A program made the translations under genes and the position numbers. 64,000 bases of DNA, taken from NCBI RefSeq assembly GCF_963678635.1, contig NC_087066.1, positions 49,535,581 to 49,599,580 on the forward strand, read 5' to 3'. Below the pieces are notes generated by a model, which saw only the letters and a program-made list of their open reading frames with translations, was not told the origin of the DNA and made no database searches. The stretch's first letter is position 1. Each line of letters starts with the position of its first letter. Shown piece by piece: positions 14,131 to 25,809 of the stretch. This stretch comes from Symsagittifera roscoffensis. Taxonomy: Eukaryota; Xenacoelomorpha; Acoela; Convolutidae.

Positions 14131-15985
14131 TGAGTAGTAGAAACGTGAAGGAAAGTGGAGTGGGGTAGTGGGTGACCCCCATGATTTAACATAGGGAATA
14201 GAGCATCCGGTCAGCGACCAATGTATTAGGAACTAAATTTTCTAATGTTCAAGATATGGAACAGGTTCCCCAATCTATTTAGATACGGAATGGTAAGTTT
14301 CACTGTGATGGTAGAGAAAGGTAAGAGAAACCGTATTTTTTGGTTTTTCTCTAGTTTTTTCGCAAAACTCTCGGCGCGCGTTTTGTAATTGGTGAGTATC
14401 ATTGCTGAATTACGTATAGATTGAGTAATAAAGGTATTATGTTCTTGGTTCATGGTAAATCCATGATAAGCTGAGCAGAAACTTAGATTTCTTATCAAAA
14501 AACTGAAAGTTTGAAAAAAACCGAAACACGATAAGGTTTGATATAATTTGACCTAATAATTAATTTGGTAGATGATCTTACTTTTTGAAACAGTACTCTA
14601 TCTACCTGAAATTATTCTTAAACCTACTAAAACATCAAGAAATTAGCTTTTGAAAAAAAAAGGAAATTACAAAGAAAAACATGCACCTCTTGAATATCAT
14701 TCAAAATTCTCTGGTAGAATTAAAAAAGAAGAAATGCCGAATAATTTGTGTAGAGTCCACACAAATTATCAGTTTTTTTATTTTTTCTGGGAACCATTTG
14801 CCAATACGTTTTTGTTAGAAAAGAATATGTTGTTCATTTCTGGCCCAAAAAATTAACAAAATAGTAAGTTTTATCCATTCGAGCTATCAAGATCCAGTGT
14901 TCTCCTGTATCATTGCTTGGAGCTGAGTTGATAATTGCAAAAGAGTTTTTGTTAGTTGAGGTACTCTATCAGAGAGGTAAGGTCCCATGTACTTAAACCT
15001 GAGCTCATAAATGTTTTCATTATTTTGTACAAGTAAAAAAGTAGCCATCTTTGCAATTTTTAGCTGGTTTACTAAAAAAAATAATAATAATTGTCATTTT
15101 GATAATGCAAACTAGGATAAAAAAGACGACTAATGACTTACACGCATTTAGGTATTGAATCATTAAAGTCCCATACATAAGTCGTGTGAACTGGACAAAA
15201 ATTTTTGAATACTACTTTACAGTCTATATGATAGTAATTTCTCGGGTTTTCAATTAGACAGCATTCATTGTCCTCTGTTTTTTGTGGAGAATTTGGTCTG
15301 AAGAAAAACAAAAAAGGCATTGCTAAGACAATAAAAAAAAAGTTTTAATTTTTAGAATATTATATAGGAACCTGAAAACTCAAAAAAAAGAATATTTTTC
15401 GCGACCGTTCCGATTTTGTCAGTTTGAACATTTGATAGTCGTTCTCCCAAGACTATCACGTCCGTTACTTGCTCCAAGGGAAATTGAATAAACATTTCTA
15501 ATGTTAATTTTTCTCTACTAACTTCTGGAAAATGCAACTGTTCAGCTGCATTCTGTAGTGAAATCAAGTCAAAAACTAAAATATAGTAGTTATTAGAAAT
15601 GATCATAAAAATTGATCTTAGGAAAAAGATAGCTCTTTTCAGCAAACGTTTTCAATTGTCCCTGGCAAGGAGCTATACTCTCAACACCTATCTTTCTGAA
15701 ATAGACAACTCAAAGACCCAAAGATACTTCAGCGCCTTTTTGATCAGAGCAGACTACAATTGAGCGAGTAAAGCGCGACAAAAAAGTGATTGTCAGATCT
15801 AATTTCTTAGAAAATGCCCAAAAAATTGACAAAAGTGCCTGTGGTTGAAATAATTTTGCTTAAAAATTCCGTGTTTTAAAAATTCTCCTACGCACAAGAA
15901 AGCCGCCTATGATCTGCCCTTGAGTACAGATCAGGCTAAAAAACCAAGCCTAAATCTGGAATGTTTCCAGGACTGTTTATTTGTT
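13040..15985. repeat. Higher-order/segmental duplication, copy 1
   Basis: This segment (the end of the satellite plus about 1.86 kb of non-satellite sequence) is repeated almost base for base at 17.5-20.44 kb. Matching points are 13097 with 17573, 14679 with 19147, and 15653 with 20114, at offsets of 4,461-4,476 bp. The non-satellite part (14.13-15.98 kb) is far more similar between copies than neighbouring satellite units are to one another, so the duplication is younger than the array. Copy 1 ends at a sharp junction back into satellite near 15,985. Confidence 0.9.
15020..15575 (-). CDS. Cysteine-rich gene fragment, three exons, duplicated copy 1
   Basis: I do not recognise the family. A three-exon model on the minus strand stays in phase. 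Exon a (about 15575-15372) starts after a CACTACAG acceptor and ends at CAG|GTTCCT. Exon b (15322-15142) starts after TATTGTCTTAG and ends at GCGT|GTAAGT. Exon c (15071-15020) starts after a T-rich tract plus AG and ends in TAA. Exon b encodes clustered cysteines (DNECC, DCKVV, NFCPV, IPKC) and exon c adds NCKDGYFFTCTK, so the product looks like a small disulphide-bonded extracellular module. Exon a is an uncharged/acidic mix beginning NAAEQLHFPEV. No start codon or signal peptide is visible upstream, so the 5' end is missing or unplaced. Just past the stop, another frame (about 15031-14887) reads coding-like (YELRFKYMGPYLSDRVPQ), which may mean a lost frame or an alternative last exon. A gene fragment is more likely than an intact gene. 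Confidence 0.4.
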
Positions 15986-15999
15986 TTCAATTCAGCTTC

Positions 16000-18590
16000 A
16001 GCAATTTTTTAGATAGGTTGACTTTAAAAACATTCGTTTCTTTAAAAAAATTTAGTTTTTAGCCTGAAAAACTTCATAGTTTTTATACGACTATGATGCA
16101 AAAAAGGATGGATGGTTTGCGAAATATTTATCAATGAAGAGAACTTATCAGCTATTAACGTTAATGGAGGGAATTCATTGGATGTTAAATGGCGTAAATT
16201 TTTCTAAGAACCTCGAATGAGCTATTTGGGTAAGATTGATTAAAACACTTTGTCATGTTGAAAGCAATTAGGTAACGTTTCGATATTCAGATTGTTTTCC
16301 GATGTTGTCTTAAGACTTTTGTTCTCATATCTGAAGATGCAACCAAAGGATACACAATTCAAACAGTCTTAGCTATCCTTTACTTCAAAACACTGATCAT
16401 GATTGGTTATGTTCCTTCATCCCTAAACAACAGTTCAACAAAAACTGGATCTTAAGAATTAGCATGAAGTTGTCGGAATCATTTATCAGAATTGGCAACA
16501 AAAGGATATTTTCGCCACTTTTTTGTTAAGGTCGGTTTTAACTTTCAACTATGGAAAACTATAAACCGTTGTAATTGTGTGAAAAAAAAACGTTAAAGGA
16601 ATTTTCTAGCACTTTTTCATTATACAAAAGCTATATAGATTTTTCCAGATTATGGCTGTTTTGCATAATTATCAAGTTGTACGAAAAAGATGAAGAGGGA
16701 GTTTTTATGATGATCAACCAGGGCTAACATTGACAGATAACGATTTTGAATCCTTGCCAAAAATTTACTCAAAAAAATTGAACAAAAAAAATGTAAAACA
16801 ACTGTAAAAATTAGAAAAATTTGAAACAAGTCTAAAAACTCACTGTTCTAGAGAAAATATATTCACAAAAATTGATGATTGCTGTCGGATTGTGCAGAGC
16901 TAGGCATTCAATTAACAATCAATTTTTAAAAAAAATTAACGCAATGCACTAACCGTTAATTGACAATTTAAAAAAAGACTTCAAATTTTACAATTTTTCT
17001 TATCTGAATCATGAATCTAACTTCTCTAACGTCACTTGAAAAGCAACTCTTGAATTTTGCGGTATTTCCCGTTAAAAACCATTTTTTTTTTACAATCCTT
17101 GAACTCACCATCAAAAAAAAAACTCCTTGAATTGATCAATTCTAAAAAACTTGAACCACTTTATTGAATAGTCTAAAAGGTTAAAAGGTTGACTTTGAGA
17201 ACGTTCGTTTCTAAAAACTTTTTTTAGGTTTTGCCTGAGAACCTTCATAGAGACCAAGTTTATATACGACTATGATGCAAAAAAACATGGATGGTATGCG
17301 AAGGATCTCTTAAGGAAGAGAATTAGTCAGCTATTGACATTAATAGAGGGAATGCGTTGGATTTTAAATAGCGTAAGCATTTATTAGAACCTCAAATGAG
17401 CTATATGGGTGAGATTGAATAAACATTTTTGTCGTGTTAAAAGCATTAGGTAGCTTTTTGATGTTTGGATGATTTTTTGATGTTGTTGTAAAACTTTTGT
17501 TCTCATATCTGAAGATGCAACCAAAAACTACATGCTTTAAACCGTCTAAGCTAGTTAATATTTAAAAATAATGATCATGACTGGTTATGTTCTTTCATCC
17601 TCAAATCAAAAGTTCAACATAAGCTGGATCTTTAGAGTAACTATGAAGTTGTTTGGGAGCAATTGTCAAAATTCGCGACAAGAGAATGTTTTCACCTTTT
17701 TTTTGGTTAGTGTCGTTTTCAAACTCCGACTATGGAAATTTATTAGCCCTTGTAATTGTTTGAAAAAAGGCGATTAAGAGTATTTCTGGCAAATTTTCCT
17801 TAAACCAAAAAGCAAAATTGTTTTCCAGATTATGGCTTTTTTACATATTTATCAATTTGTACGAAAAAGACGAGGAGGGACTTTTTATGAAGATCGAACA
17901 GGGTTAACATTGACGGCTGAAGATTTTGAATCCTTGCCGGAAACCACGCAAAAATAAAAAAACTGACCAAAAAAATTTAAAAAACAACGATATAATTTAG
18001 AAAAACTTGAAACAAATTTAAAATAATTTTGTGCCCGAAAAAGAATGCTACAGGCAAGTGATGATAGTTGTCGGGTTGTGTAAAACTATGAACTTTTTTT
18101 ATAATTTCCAATCCATCAAAAATTAGATAACTCAATGTTTTAATCATTATTTGACGAATACCAAAATGACCCCAAAAATTTTCAAACTTTCAATTCTGAA
18201 TCATGGTTTTAACTGTTCTGACGTCACTTCAAATGCCCGTCTTGAATGTTGTGGCAACTTTCAATTCAAAAAAAAAATTTCTACAAACATTGAACTGACC
18301 ATGAAGATCTTTAACCTGACCTGGTTGGTCTGAAAAATTGTGCACAGCTTTATTAGAAGGATGACTTCAATTACACACGGTTCTGGCAAAATTTTTGACC
18401 TAGATTTTTGCTTGAAAAATTTCATAGAGACCAAGTTTATGTACGACAATGATTCTAAAAAACTTCGTTGGTACATCATAGATTTTTTTACGAAAAAAAT
18501 TCATCCGCTATCGACGGTAATGGAGCGAGAGCGCTGGGTTTTAAATAGGATGAGGTTCTTCTTAGTGCCTCGAAGGAGCTGCTGCTATAT
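16000..18590. repeat. Satellite array continued (second block of 1.15-kb units)
   Basis: At about 15,985 the sequence switches abruptly from the non-satellite block into the middle of a satellite unit, at the GGTTGACTTTAAAAACATTC segment. It then runs through about two more units, with landmarks near 16395, 16886, 17573 and 18078. This block and the non-satellite DNA that follows it repeat the arrangement at 11.5-15.98 kb at an offset of about 4,470 bp, so it is the second copy of a higher-order unit. Confidence 0.88.
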
Positions 18591-20443
18591 GAGTAGTAGA
18601 AACGTGAAGGAAAGTGGAGTTGGGTAGTGGGTGACCCGCATGATTTAAGATAGGGAATAGAGCATCCGGTCAGCGACCAATGTATTAAGATAGGGACTAA
18701 ATTTTCTAAAGATCAAGATATGGAACAGGTTTCCCAATGTATTAAGATACAGAATGGTAAGTTTCACTGTGATGGTAGAGAAAGGTAAGAGAAACCGTGT
18801 TTTTTTGGTTTTTCTCTAGTTTTTTTTGCAAAACTCCCGGCGCACGTTAAGTAATTTGTGAGTATCGTTGCTGAATTACGTATAGATTGAGTATTAAAAG
18901 TATTATGTTTTTTGGTTTATGGTCAGTCCATGATAAGCTGAGCAGAAACTTAGATTTCTTATCAAAAAAACTGAAAGTTTGAAAAAAACCGAAACACGAT
19001 AAGATTTGATATAATTTGTTCTAATATTTAATTTGGTAGCTGATCTTACTTTTTAAAACAGTTCTCTATCTACCTTATATAATGCTAAAACCTACTGAAA
19101 CATCAAGAAAATAGCTTTTGAGAAAAAAAATGAAAATACAAAGAAAAACATGCACATCATGAATATCATTCAAAATTCTCTGGTAGAATTTAAAGATAAG
19201 AAATGCCCAATAATTTGTGTAGAGTCCACACAAATTATCAGTTTTTTATTTTTTCTGTGAACCATTTGCCAATAAGTTTTTGTTAGAGAAGAATATGTTG
19301 TTCATTTCTGGCCCATAGAATCAGCAAAGTAGTAAGTTTTATTCATTCGAGCTATCAAGATACAGTGTTCTCCTCTATCATTGCTTGGAGCTGAGTTGAT
19401 AATTGCAAAATTGTTTTTATTAGTTGAGGTACTTTATTAAGATCCCATGAACTTGAGCCTGAGCTCAGAAAAATTTTCAATATTTTGTACGGGTAAAAAA
19501 GTAGCCATCATTGCAATTTTTAGCTGGTTTACTAAAAAAATAAAAATAATTGACATTTTGATAATGCAAACTAGGATTAAAAAGACGATTAATGACTTAC
19601 ACGCATTTAGGTATTGAATCAATAAAGTCCTATACACAAGTTGTTTGTACTGGACAAAAGTTATTGTTACTACTTTACAGTCTATGTGGTAGTAATTTCT
19701 CGGGTTTGAAATTACACAGCATTCATTGTCCTCTTTTTTTCTGGAGAATTTGGTCTGAAGAAAAACAAAAGAGGCATTGCTAAGACAATAAAAAAGAAAA
19801 TTTCCAATTTTTAGAATATTTTTATAGAAACCTGAAAACTCAAAAAAAAAGAATATTTTTAGCGACTGTTCCGAATTTGTCAGTTTGAACATTTGATATT
19901 CTTTCTACCAAGACTATCACGTCCGTTACTTGCTCCAAGGGAAATTGAATAAACATTTCTAATGTTAAGTTTTCTCTACTAACTTCTGGAAAATGCAACT
20001 GTTCAGCTGCATTCTGTTGTGAAATCAAGTCAAAAACTAAAATATAGTAGTTATTAGAAATGATCATAAAAAGTGATCTTAGGAAAAAGATAGCTTTTTT
20101 CAGCAAACGTTTTCAATTGTCCCTGGCAAGGAGCTATACTCTCAACACCTATCTTTTTGAAATAGACAACTCAAAGACCCAAAGATACTTCAGCGCCTTT
20201 TTGATCAGAGCAGACTACAATTGAGCGAGTAAAGCGCGACAAAAGAATGATTTTCAGATCTATTTTCTTAGAAAATGCCCAAAAAATTGACAAAAATGCC
20301 TGTGGTTGAAATAATTTTGCTTAAAAATTCCGTGTTTTAAAAATTCTCCTACGCACAAGAAAGCCGCCTATGATCTGCCCTTGAGTACAGGTCAGGCAAA
20401 TAAACCAAGCCTAAATCTGGAATGTTTTCAGGACTGTTTATTT
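17510..20443. repeat. Higher-order/segmental duplication, copy 2
   Basis: This is the second copy of the 13.04-15.985 kb segment in the same orientation. Homology with copy 1 stops close to 20,443, where copy 2 runs into unrelated AT-rich DNA instead of satellite. It differs from copy 1 by scattered substitutions and short indels, several inside the gene-like exons described separately. Confidence 0.9.
19477..20106 (-). pseudogene. Frameshifted second copy of the cysteine-rich gene
   Basis: This is the duplicate of the 15.0-15.6 kb gene fragment. Equivalent exons lie at about 20036-19832, 19779-19601 and 19531-19477, with the same donors and acceptors. Against copy 1, one extra T in a T-run of the first exon brings a TGA (19842-19840) in before the donor. 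The second exon lacks one base in an A-run before the CC motif and another after CKVV. The third exon ends at TGA 19479-19477, and one of its two cysteines (TCT in copy 1) has become arginine. These three indels are the reason for calling this copy a pseudogene. Homopolymer sequencing errors are an alternative explanation for two of the three. Confidence 0.45.
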
Positions 20444-20624
20444 GTTTTCAATTTTTTCTTGCTTATCAGAAATTTAGGTTCTGTAGAAGTAAACTTATGC
20501 TAAAAGTGTCACATAGCTCTAAATTTTATAACAGCAAAGAAATTTGATTTGTAGAAGAAAAAACAATTTTTCTCATTATCTATTTGTCCAATTTTGCTCT
20601 GTTTTTTCTTAAATTTGCCTCCGG

Positions 20625-20778
20625 CGCAGAAATTTTTGACAAAAAAGGGTCCTTGTACTTTTTTTGAAGAGCTCGGAAAATCAACTTCGTCGACTTAAAA
20701 AAATCAAAAATCGATAAAATTTGTAGTTTTTCTAGAATAAACCGCCCAGCTTAGAAAAATTTCTGCGCACGCCACTGA
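20625..20778 (+). mobile_element. MITE-like element, copy A
   Basis: This stretch of about 155 bp begins CCGGCGCAGAAATTTTTGAC and ends AAATTTCTGCGCACGCCACTG, so its two ends are imperfect inverted repeats of each other. It matches, in reverse complement, the segment at 24996-25155, including the inner stretch GAGCTCGGAAAATCAA. There is no coding capacity. Short length, terminal inverted repeats and a second inverted copy 4.2 kb away suggest a miniature inverted-repeat transposable element. The family and target-site duplication are not identified. Confidence 0.55.
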
Positions 20779-20779
20779 T

Positions 20780-23695
20780 AGCGACTCTTCAAGCAAAATT
20801 TTCAAGCCATTTTTTTGTAACATCAAAATTTTAACCATGTTGAATGTCGAAGCTGAGTTTCATTAAAAACATGTTTTCTGTGTTTTTTATTTCAAAATAC
20901 GTGGGGCTCTAGAAATTGCCATTAAAACTGCCGAATTCAATTGAAGAAATTGATAGGTCTAAATAATGCTGTAGAAGCAACAAAGTGTACTAGTTTCTTC
21001 TGTAAGTTTGCTTGTTGAGGAATAGTACAGAACCTGTTGGATGTGATCAGCCGGTGCGTGGGGGGATGGTTTTTTGACTCTTTGTAAAGTTTTGTAGTGA
21101 AAAAAAATGTTCTTCCCTCAATTTTTTTTACTAACAATGACAAAATATGGTGATACTTTTTTCGTGTGTAATGACTGTGATCATTTGATAAGAACAAGAA
21201 CAAACCTAAAAAATTTCTGCGTCATTAAATTTTCACTGCAAAAATACGTTCAGATAGATCATCAACAACCGCTGTCCTACAGTTTAAAAACCAACAATTT
21301 AACACTATAAATTCAAGTACCTAGACATTTCACTGCCAATTTTTTTATTCTCAACAAATAACTCTGCTTATAACTTAAGAACAATACTATTATTGTTTGA
21401 ACTCCTTCTCTCCATTCCTGTCATATCAGACTGAATTCTTCAATTAACGCACGCATCACACTAAAAGTTTGGTTCACCTCAGTTATACGTGATAAAAAGA
21501 AACTCATAACCTAACCATACGCAACAACCATAATCGAACTCTGATTGAGTCTCCAGCGAACAAATTGTCAGCTTCATCTAAAAACAAACCAAATCTTACA
21601 AAGTGGGGCCATGGTTTTTTCAGAACGAAAACAAAAAATAACCGAATATTGATTTTCCTAAAAATACCGAACACTTAATTGACGAGCATCTGCTATTACA
21701 GAAAAAGAGGAAACGATCGAGTAGAGTGAAGAAAATTTTCATGAAATATCAGTGGGAAAGTCAGATGCTCGAAATGTCATCAAGAATATAATAGAGCTCA
21801 GCGAGAACTTTTTACCGACTGCTGCAAGTGCCACTGCAGTTGTGCCAGCAGCAATTTATAAAGCCACTCAGAGATCAAATATAATGTCTGTACGAAGACT
21901 AAACTGATCTGTACTTTACCAGAGCATTATCTATATAGAGTTAAGCCAGTGTAAGTTTTGTCTTGTTTTTCAATCATTCCTTTTTCAAAAATTAAATTTT
22001 AATCCTTTTTTATAATAAGTTTCCTTGTAGACTCACAGAGAGTGTACTAGATGCAAAAATTGGACTCGTACACTGGCATTTTATTACCAGGAAAATCGCA
22101 TAACTTTTGGGATGCTAGGTTGAGAAAAGGGGCTGGCAAAACCTTAGCTTTGTGTTTATGAGCCGAAGATTAAAAAAATTGAACGAAGCGATGAAATTAT
22201 AGTTTTAAGCTCTAAAATAATGCTCAAATAGAATGACGTTTTAGTTTTTTGGCTTTAAAGGAACTTTTTTTATTTCTGTACCGGCTCAAAATGTCAAAAA
22301 ATTACGCCTTTTTAGTAAAAAACATTTATTTAACTGGGGCATTTAAAAGGTTTCGAAAAATTGCTTCTTGTTGTTCTGCGTCATTTTTACAATCCGAATT
22401 GTTTGCTAAAAAAATGTATTTAAAATTTACTCCAATTAAATTGCGCGAGGTAGTCTGGCTTGAAATAGTAGAAACATTTCTCGCTTTTTTCTTTGATGTT
22501 TACCGAAGTCCCTTCGAAGTAGGTTTTTTCTAGTTGGAACCCCAAGAACAAACTTTGCTGTATAAAATATGTAAAATGTGATAATCAGAGTGGGAAAAGT
22601 GACAGAAATTTCCGTTTTGAGTATAGAACGGAAAAAGTTTGGTTTTTATTCTGATGATGTAAGGCTAATAGTTTTTGTAAGGTATTTTTCCGATAATTTT
22701 TTTTCTACAATTTTTGCTGGAAACATAATAACGGTCGACTTATTTAACGCTAGAGTTTGTTTATTGACAAAAAAAAGAAGAAGACGAACGAAGCAGAGCA
22801 TTCTATAGATGTTTTACAGCTAAAGTTTGCAATAAATTACAAACAACACACTTTGGTCACTGTCAGTGTGTAAACCATTTTAAGGAAAAAATAAACTTGT
22901 GTTTTTTGGAGTTCCAAGAGCTCGAGCAGAAGTTTGACGGTTTTGGAGTTTAACGATGATGAAAAACGGTAGGAACACGATCTTGGAAAACGCTTGGAAA
23001 ACGCTATGCTTTTAGGCTCATGAGAAAAAAAAAAAACTTTTGCACAAAAAAGGTACGGGCTCATTTTATATGTGGTAAGAAGCGATTGTGTACTCAATTA
23101 AAATGTAGACTGAATTGAATGTGCTTTTTGTAAAAGTTTCTGTGTCAGGCAATTGTAGAAGTTTCTGTAGTTTTGCAGGTTGTCAAAATTTTGTCCTTTT
23201 ATTTGCCAAAATGTAAAATTCTCGCTAGATTTAAACTAAATTATGCTAGAATTTGATTGTGAGTTTTGAAAGTTTCAGTTTGTAAGACATCGTAAAAAAA
23301 ATGGTGACAGAATTGACATTTGTTTGCAACCGAAAAAAATCTCTTTTTGGCAGGATACAACGGGCGCGTTATCTACCTGGAACTAAAACATCTGCATACA
23401 AGGCTTAGATTGTCTTAGGAATATTGATTTTTGTTTTCTCAATGGTGAGCATTTCTGTATTTTGCTAAATTATTTTTTTATTCTACAGTTTTTTCGGAGC
23501 ATGCTAGATTTTGACTGATTAGTTAGTGAGGACAGGATATCACAATTTAATAACTGCACCAGCTTCCGTTCGGTTATAAACAAAACTTTACTTTGAAAAA
23601 TTACAGTGTTTTTCCAAATTGAATCTGAAAAATCGACAAAATTTAATTATTGCCATCAGTTTGATTTCTCCTCCTTTCTTTCTGGGTCAATTTAA
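20780..23695. other. AT-rich stretch with no supported gene (one coding-like patch)
   Basis: I find no gene that can be supported. Open frames such as 20937-21203, 21107-21310, 22249-22533, 22578-22808 and 22837-23097 are short, use non-ATG starts or are rich in F, K and S as expected of AT-rich random sequence. The one patch that looks different is at 21.68-21.91 kb and is listed separately. Confidence 0.6.
21684..21907 (+). pseudogene. Coding-like exon relic
   Basis: One plus-strand frame is open from 21725 to the TGA at 21905-21907. It continues upstream through a single TAG (21722-21724) to a TATTACAG acceptor-like site near 21681. The translation (for example KSDARNVIKNIIELSENFLP, followed by an A/T/V-rich run) has a mixed composition and is less AT-biased than the flanks, as expected of a real exon or a decayed transposon ORF. 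The family is not recognised and no ATG is in frame. Confidence 0.25.
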
Positions 23696-23699
23696 CTTG

Positions 23700-23940
23700 A
23701 AAATTTACGTTACGGCCAAACTGTGCATTATGTGAATTTTAAGAGGTTTTTGAAACAAGTACGCGGGTCCCTTTGTTCTTCTTTTGTTCTTTTTTTCTTT
23801 GATCGTTCCGACAAACTTTTGACATGAATATTATTTGCATTCTTATAAGTTTTCCACAACAAGAACTAAATACAGCAAAACCTTGTCCATATGCAACTCT
23901 CAAACCCAATGTTTCAACCAATAATTTTGCCAATAAACAA
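23700..23940 (+). repeat. Dispersed repeat, copy 1 (uninterrupted)
   Basis: The sequence from GGCCAAACTGTGCATTATGTG through CCCTTTGTTCTTC, GATCGTTCCGACAAAC and TACAGCAAAACCTTGTCCAT to CCCAATGTTTCAACC is repeated at 24355-24790 in the same order and orientation. There is no coding signal in either copy. Confidence 0.8.
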
Positions 23941-23954
23941 TTTTTTGTTGTAAA

Positions 23955-24345
23955 CTGGCAAGGGGGGTTAAAGTGTACTGAGGAAGGATTAAAATAAACT
24001 GGGGGGGGGGGGGATAAAGTAAGCGGGGGAGGGACGGAGTGATAAAGTAAACAGCTTGCAGCTTGGGGGGGGGGGGGGGTTTAAAGTAAAATGGGGGGTT
24101 GGTTAAATAAACTGTGGGATGGTAAAGTAAACGGGGGTTGGAGAGAGGGCGGTGATAAAGTAAACGGGGGGAGGTGGTAAAGTAAACTGGTGGAGAGGGG
24201 CTCAATCGGAATACTATAAGACAAAAAACATATACTTTTGAGTGTGAAATGTAACATTTTATAAAACGTACGTAGCAACTGCACTAAACAGAAATTGAGA
24301 TTAATATGAAAAAAGTTGAAATTTTCATGACTGACTCTCAAAAAA
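23955..24345 (+). repeat. G-run minisatellite with unique tail, copy 1
   Basis: A degenerate short tandem repeat of TAAAGTAAAC followed by runs of 4-14 G, with GGTGG and GGAGG variants, occupies 23955-24200. It is followed by a tail containing CTCAATCGGAATACTATAAG and CGTAGCAACTGCACTAAAC. The motif AACAGCTTGCAGCTTGGGGG and the whole tail recur at 25.81-26.09 kb. The G tracts on the plus strand could form G-quadruplexes. Proline-rich minus-strand ORFs here (23900-24341) are by-products of the C runs. Confidence 0.85.
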
Positions 24346-24354
24346 ATTTACTTT

Positions 24355-24790
24355 ACGAGGCCAAACTGTTCATTTTGTGAATTTTAAATGGATTTTGAAA
24401 CAAGGACGCTCCCTTTGTTCTTCTTTTGTTCGTTTTGTTTTTTTTTCTTTGATCGTTGCGACAAACTTATAACATGAATAAGTATTTGTCTCTGGAATCC
24501 AGGAGCATACAAACACAAAAGTGTGCGCCTATGCAGTGCACAGCTTGGCCTCGTAATGTACTGTTTGTTTGTTCGCCGCTGAATACCCTTTTATGGGAAT
24601 GAAATCATAATCAATTCAAAGATTTTTTGCATCTGCCTTGAGTCTCTATATCATTGTTTCCCGATTTTGCAAAATTTTTTCCTCATATTATTCGCATTCG
24701 TATAAGTTTTCCTCAACAAGAACTAAATACAGCAAAACCTTGTCCATATACAATTCTTAAACCCAATATTTCAACCACTATTTGGTTAGG
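24355..24790 (+). repeat. Dispersed repeat, copy 2 (interrupted)
   Basis: This is the second copy of the 23.70-23.94 kb repeat. It is collinear except for 207 extra bases between AACATGAATA (ending 24480) and TTATTCGCATTCG (starting 24688). Confidence 0.8.
24481..24687. mobile_element. 207-bp insertion inside dispersed repeat copy 2
   Basis: It is defined purely by comparison of the two repeat copies: copy 1 reads straight through where copy 2 carries this segment. It is flanked by ATA on both sides (24478-24480 and 24685-24687), compatible with a very short target duplication. It contains no ORF, no obvious terminal inverted repeats and no poly-A tail. It could be a small non-autonomous element, or ancestral sequence lost from copy 1. 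Confidence 0.45.
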
Positions 24791-24995
24791 GTGAGGTATT
24801 TTTGCCTATATACAATTTTTTTAGAAATTTGTTGCTTCTCTCAGGATAATCTTAGATTTGCCCTCTAAGTAACAGACAAAACAAAATATGTAAAAACGGA
24901 CTTTAATTTTTCTGATAGTCTTAAGCCACTGCTTGTATTTACATTCCAAATTCTTCTCTCCATCTGAACTCACACCAATGTAAGAAAAACTAAAC

Positions 24996-25155
24996 TCAGT
25001 GGCGTGTGCAGAATTTTTTCTAGGGGATCGTTTTTTCAAAAGTTTTTTTTTAAATTTTGTCAGCCTTTTTTAAAGTCGACCAATTTGATTTTCCGAGCTC
25101 TCCTAAAATAGCATAATGACCATATTTTTTGAAAAATTTTCTGCGCCGCAGGCAC
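24996..25155 (-). mobile_element. MITE-like element, copy B (inverted relative to copy A)
   Basis: On the plus strand it starts CAGTGGCGTGTGCAGAATTT and ends TTTTCTGCGCCGCAGGCACT. The ends are inverted repeats (GGCG..GCAGAA on both sides), and the interior matches copy A read backwards, with GATTTTCCGAGCTC in the middle. It sits between the two G-rich minisatellite regions. Confidence 0.55.
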
Positions 25156-25379
25156 TATTTTCAAAAAACAGGCCAAAGGCGTTTTGAGGTACTTTTGGAA
25201 ATGGCATTTCTTTTGCGCGCTCTCCCCTCAAATTTTGTCAAATTGGCACCCAAAGCGCTCATAGAAAATTTTGAGGTTGTTCACCGAAAGATGGATGTCA
25301 TGGCAGCAAGAATTGAGAGGGGGGTTGGTTGGTGCCCCCCCCCCCCCCTGTCAGCACGCTAACCGAGGTCCCATGTGTT

Positions 25380-25660
25380 CTTATTGATTATAATGGATTC
25401 CCGAGAAAAAAGTAATCCAGTATAATCTAAAACAGATTTAAGATTAAGACCACGAAATCAAATTATTCCCATTATAATCGTTTATTTTTGAAAAAAATAT
25501 ATTCCATTAAAATCCGTTAAAATAGATTATAATCCATTATTTTTGGCAATAAAATCGATCATTTTTGCCAAGATAATCCATTATAATCAATTATTTGTGA
25601 AATAAAAACCATTGTAATCCATTATAATCCATTATAATCAATTTTATGCTTAGAACTTAG
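25380..25660. repeat. Low-complexity TAATCCATTA-rich tract (left)
   Basis: This is an irregular repetition of ATTATAATCCATTATAATC-like words with no coding potential. A matching tract lies at 26.10-26.26 kb, so the G-run minisatellite copy 2 is bracketed by the same AT-rich repeat. Confidence 0.75.
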
Positions 25661-25809
25661 TTCGATTAATTTTGCTGCAATTTTGAAAATTTTGCAGGAA
25701 ATTTGCAACAACTATGCTATGCTTTTTACAGAACGCCTTGTCTCAACCTCATCCCCTCAAGTTTTTTTTATCTCCCCCCATTGGGGGTGTCAATCATTAA
25801 CCCCTTCCC

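Noticed and set aside
23900-24341. Proline-rich minus-strand ORFs (PPSPPVYFTT-like)
   Set aside because: Translation of the C runs of the G-run minisatellite; they change frame with each repeat and have no other protein features.
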